Shown: in pieces, positions 7,928 through 10,164 of the stretch
How the letters are laid out: each line of letters opens with the position of its first letter
Numbering within the stretch: position 1 is the stretch's first letter
Origin: Frankiales bacterium
Lineage (GTDB): Bacteria > Actinomycetota > Actinomycetes > Mycobacteriales > SCTD01
Assembly (NCBI GenBank): GCA_025965735.1
Contig: JAOPWK010000069.1
Location: 1 to 10,164, forward strand
Reading direction: 5' to 3'
DNA: 10,164 nucleotides
Translations under genes and position numbers: made by a program
Notes under the pieces: model-generated
What the model saw: the letters and a program-made list of their open reading frames with translations, nothing else
The model's database searches: none
Told to the model about the DNA's origin: nothing

Positions 7928-8707
7928 ATGGGCGAGTTCGTGCGGCTCGAGGTCGACGGCGCGGTGGGGACGATCCGCCTCGACCGGCCGAAGATGAACG
8001 CCATCAACGGCCAGGTCACGGCCGAGCTCAAGGCCGTCGCCGAGCAGGCCCGCGACACCGCCGAGGTGCGTGCGGTCGTGCTCTACGGCGGCGAGCGCGT
8101 CTTCGCCGCCGGCGCCGACATCAAGGAGATGTCGACGATCACGTACGGCGAGATGCTCGCGTGGGGCGGCAAGCTCCAGGAGTCGCTCAAGGTCGTCGCC
8201 CGCATCCCCAAGCCGGTCATCGCGGCCGTCACCGGCTACGCCCTCGGCGGCGGCTTCGAGCTCGCGCTGACCGCGGACTTCCGGGTGCTGGGGGAGCGGG
8301 CCAAGGTAGGCGTCCCCGAGATCACCCTCGGCGTCATCCCCGGCGCCGGCGGCACCCAGCGGCTGACCCGCCTCGTCGGCCCGGCGAAGGCCAAGGACCT
8401 CGTCTTCACCGGCCGGCACGTCGCGGCGGAGGAGGCGCTGGCGATGGGCATCGCCGACCGCGTCGTGCCCGACGCCGACGTCTACGCGACCGCGCTGGAG
8501 ATGGCCCGCTCGTACGCGCAGGGACCGGCGGTGGCGCTGCGCACCGCCAAGCAGGCCATCGACGACGGCCTGGAGATGGACCTCGACAGCGCGCTGCGCC
8601 TGGAGACCGCGCTGTTCGCCGGGCTGTTCAGCACTGAGGACCAGAAGATCGGCATGACGTCCTTCGTCGAGAACGGTCCGGGCAAGGCGCAGTTCACCGG
8701 CAGGTGA
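7928..8707 (+). CDS. Enoyl-CoA hydratase (crotonase family)
   Basis: The enzyme hydrates trans-2-enoyl-CoA to 3-hydroxyacyl-CoA, the second step of beta-oxidation, in the cytoplasm. At 259 residues it has the usual single-domain crotonase length. Visible features are LDRPKMNAIN (18-27), the first oxyanion segment FAAGADIKEM (59-68), the second oxyanion segment GYALGGGFELAL (103-114), and PEITLGVIPGAGGTQRL from residue 130. Both catalytic glutamates of true hydratases are present: E111 and E131, 20 residues apart as in rat mitochondrial hydratase (E144 and E164). This favours hydratase over the isomerase or dehalogenase branches. It is followed by etfB and etfA, which take electrons from the acyl-CoA dehydrogenase step of the same pathway. 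The 178-bp gap before etfB suggests a separate promoter there. Chain-length preference is unknown. Confidence 0.92.
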   Translation: MGEFVRLEVDGAVGTIRLDRPKMNAINGQVTAELKAVAEQARDTAEVRAVVLYGGERVFAAGADIKEMSTITYGEMLAWGGKLQESLKVVARIPKPVIAAVTGYALGGGFELALTADFRVLGERAKVGVPEITLGVIPGAGGTQRLTRLVGPAKAKDLVFTGRHVAAEEALAMGIADRVVPDADVYATALEMARSYAQGPAVALRTAKQAIDDGLEMDLDSALRLETALFAGLFSTEDQKIGMTSFVENGPGKAQFTGR

Positions 8708-8739
8708 CCAAGCGCACGCGCCGCCGCAGAGGCCGGTGC

Positions 8740-8755
8740 GTTACCCGCGGGTAAC
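8740..8755. promoter_or_regulatory. Perfect 16-bp palindrome upstream of etfB; possible operator
   Basis: GTTACCCGCGGGTAAC is a perfect palindrome in the 178-bp gap between the hydratase gene and etfB, 33 nt past the hydratase stop. TTACC/GGTAA arms around a GC centre resemble operators of TetR-family regulators of acyl-CoA metabolism in actinobacteria in general form; I cannot assign a specific regulator. Read as RNA it would make only a 6-bp stem with a CGCG loop and no U-tract, so a terminator is less likely. Confidence 0.45.
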
Positions 8756-8798
8756 CTCGCGGGCGTAGGGCAGTGGGCGGGGCCGAGTTGCGCCCCGA

Positions 8799-8804
8799 TA
8801 CCGT
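8799..8804 (+). promoter_or_regulatory. Candidate -10 element (TACCGT) for etfBA
   Basis: TACCGT fits TANNNT and would give an etfB leader of roughly 75 nt. No -35 supports it. It is the best -10 match that I see between the palindrome and the etfB start. Apart from this, the palindrome and the etfB ribosome binding site, I see nothing in the 178-bp gap. Confidence 0.3.
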
Positions 8805-8885
8805 CTCCCTCACCTTGGCAGCACCGCTGCAGGGACCGTTCGCACCGGTCCACCCATGCCCTTCAGACGGAGGTCGGCGCCCCAC

Positions 8886-9665
8886 GTGAACATCGTCGTA
8901 CTGGTCAAGCAGGTGCCTGACACCTGGGCCGAGCGCAAGCTCCAGGACAGTGACAAGACCCTCGACCGCGCGTCCGTCGACGTGGTCATGAACGAGATCG
9001 ACGAGTACGCCGTCGAGGAGGCCCTGAAGCTCAAGGAGGCCTCCGGCGGCGAGGTCACGATCCTCACCATGGGCCCGGACCGCGCCGTCGAGACGATCCG
9101 CAAGGCGCTTTCGATGGGCGCCGACAAGGCCGTGCACCTGTCCGACCCGGCGCTCGCCGGCTCCGACGCCGTGCAGACCTCGTACGCGCTGGCCAAGGTC
9201 CTCGAGACGCTCGAGTACGACCTGGTTATCACCGGCTCCGAGGCCACCGACAGCCGCATGGCGATCATGCCGGCGCTGCTCGCCGAGCGCACCGGCCGCC
9301 CGCAGCTGTCGGGCGCTCGCAAGGTGACCGCCGAGGGCGGCAGCGTCCGCATCGAGCGCCAGACCGAGAACGGCTACGACGTCGTCGAGGCGTCCACGCC
9401 TGCGATCGTGTCGGTCGTCGAGAAGATCAACGAGCCGCGCTACCCCTCCTTCCAGGGGATCATGGCGGCGAAGAAGAAGCCGCTCACGACGCTGACCGTC
9501 GCCGACGCCGGCATCGACGCGGGACAGGTCGGCATCGCGTCCGCGCCGTCGCAGGTCGCGTCCTTCAGCAACAAGCCGCCGCGCCAGGCGGGTCAGGTCG
9601 TCAAGGACGAGGGTGACGGCGGCACGAAGATCGCCGAGTACCTCGCGTCGCAGAAGCTCGTCTGA
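8886..9665 (+). CDS. etfB: Electron transfer flavoprotein beta subunit EtfB (FixA)
   Basis: EtfB pairs with EtfA to form the FAD- and AMP-containing heterodimer that accepts electrons from acyl-CoA dehydrogenases and passes them to the quinone pool through ETF:quinone oxidoreductase. The 259 residues show the family start NIVVLVKQVPDT, the internal signature DRASVDVVMNEIDEYAVEEAL (27-47), the nucleotide-site segment ITGSEATDS, and NEPRYPSFQGIMAAKKKP from N182, the conserved partner-recognition region. GTG 8886 was chosen because homologues start at this residue and GGAGG (8869-8873) lies upstream, at a rather long 12 nt. An in-frame ATG at 8856 would add a basic decapeptide not typical of the family. 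etfA follows after 18 nt, forming an operon. The sequence looks like the ordinary beta-oxidation type; no bifurcating partner genes are in view. Confidence 0.95.
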   Translation: MNIVVLVKQVPDTWAERKLQDSDKTLDRASVDVVMNEIDEYAVEEALKLKEASGGEVTILTMGPDRAVETIRKALSMGADKAVHLSDPALAGSDAVQTSYALAKVLETLEYDLVITGSEATDSRMAIMPALLAERTGRPQLSGARKVTAEGGSVRIERQTENGYDVVEASTPAIVSVVEKINEPRYPSFQGIMAAKKKPLTTLTVADAGIDAGQVGIASAPSQVASFSNKPPRQAGQVVKDEGDGGTKIAEYLASQKLV

Positions 9666-9683
9666 GAAGCGGAGATCGAGAAC

Positions 9684-10164
9684 ATGGCTGAGGTCCTGGT
9701 CCTCGTCGACCACGTCGACGGAACCCCCAAGAAGGTCTCCTACGAGCTGCTCACGCTCGCCCGCGAGCTCGGCACGCCGTCCGCGGTGGTGCTCGGCAAG
9801 GGCGCGTCCGCTGCGGCCGAGAAGGTCGCCGCCTACGGCGCCGAGAAGGTCTACGTCTCGGAGGCCGAGGAGCTCGCCGGCTTCCTCGTCGGTCCGAAGG
9901 CGGCCGTGCTCGCGCAGCTCGTCGCCGACAAGGCGCCCGCCGCGGTGCTGCTGGCCTCCAACGTGGAGGGCAAGGAGATCGCGGCCCGCCTGGCCGTCAA
10001 GACCGGCAGCGGCCTGATCACCGACGCCGTCGGCGTCACGGCCGACCTGACCGCCGAGCAGCCGATCTTCGGTGGCAGCGTCGTCGTCTCCTCCAAGGTC
10101 GCGACCGGCACTCCGATCATCACGGTCCGCGCCAACTCCACAGCCCCGTCCGAGGCGCCCTTGC
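9684..10164 (+). CDS. etfA: Electron transfer flavoprotein alpha subunit EtfA (FixB), N-terminal 160 residues (cut by right edge)
   Basis: This is the partner of EtfB. The frame begins at ATG 9684 with GGAG (9671-9674) 9 nt upstream and stays open to the right edge. It begins AEVLVLVDHVDGTPKKVSYELL and continues with typical alpha-subunit domain I features: ELGTPSAVVLG, YGAEKVYV, AVLLASNVEGKEIAARLAVKTG (in short stretches), GLITDAV, and FGGSVVVSSK. The full protein is usually about 315-320 residues; the C-terminal FAD-binding domain lies outside the window. The 18-nt gap to etfB and the order B-A agree with the common actinobacterial etfBA operon (as in M. tuberculosis fixA-fixB). Confidence 0.95.
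   Translation, partial: MAEVLVLVDHVDGTPKKVSYELLTLARELGTPSAVVLGKGASAAAEKVAAYGAEKVYVSEAEELAGFLVGPKAAVLAQLVADKAPAAVLLASNVEGKEIAARLAVKTGSGLITDAVGVTADLTAEQPIFGGSVVVSSKVATGTPIITVRANSTAPSEAPL

Noticed and set aside
7423..8637. Plus-strand open frame with serine runs that crosses the acidic gene and enters the hydratase region
   Set aside because: The serine runs are the antisense reading of the Asp/Glu triplets and the rest is an out-of-frame reading of the hydratase gene.
8856..8885. ATG start for etfB ten codons upstream
   Set aside because: The extra basic decapeptide is not typical of EtfB, whose family begins at NIVVLVKQVPDT. A GGAGG lies between the ATG and the GTG.

Overview
The window looks like chromosomal DNA from a high-GC actinobacterium. 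Codons end almost always in G or C, GTG starts are common, and -10 elements of the TANNNT type sit directly in front of start codons with no leader. A remnant of a DUF222/HNH endonuclease gene, typical of actinobacterial genomes, also fits. I cannot name the genus.

Region 1 (1-6185) is an alpha-glucan (glycogen) block. The 5' half of glgE (minus, cut by the left edge) and glgP (plus) diverge from a 74-bp gap that carries a leaderless promoter on each strand. The same divergent glgE/glgP pair is known from Mycobacterium tuberculosis (Rv1327c/Rv1328) and Streptomyces. glgX (minus) converges on glgP. Together they cover synthesis and breakdown: GlgE extends glucan from maltose-1-phosphate, GlgP releases glucose-1-phosphate from chain ends, and GlgX removes the limit branches GlgP leaves. 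The 362 bp between glgP and glgX hold no intact gene. They hold a truncated DUF222-type gene with a degenerate LexA-like box in front of it and a possible terminator hairpin for glgX.

Region 2 (6186-7862, minus) holds an alpha/beta hydrolase just upstream of glgX and, before it, an acidic protein that I do not recognise. The spacing suggests a three-gene transcription unit (acidic protein, hydrolase, glgX) starting from a leaderless promoter near 7870.

Region 3 (7870-10164, plus) is fatty-acid beta-oxidation and electron transfer: an enoyl-CoA hydratase, then etfB and etfA (cut by the right edge). The hydratase promoter overlaps that of the acidic gene back to back. A 178-bp gap before etfB carries a perfect 16-bp palindrome that could be an operator.

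I see no tRNA, rRNA, CRISPR array, insertion sequence or origin. I do not find a clearly new multi-gene system. The points most worth a second look are the three leaderless starts with identical spacing, the two inverted repeats at promoters, the SOS-like box on a broken endonuclease gene, and the unknown acidic protein.
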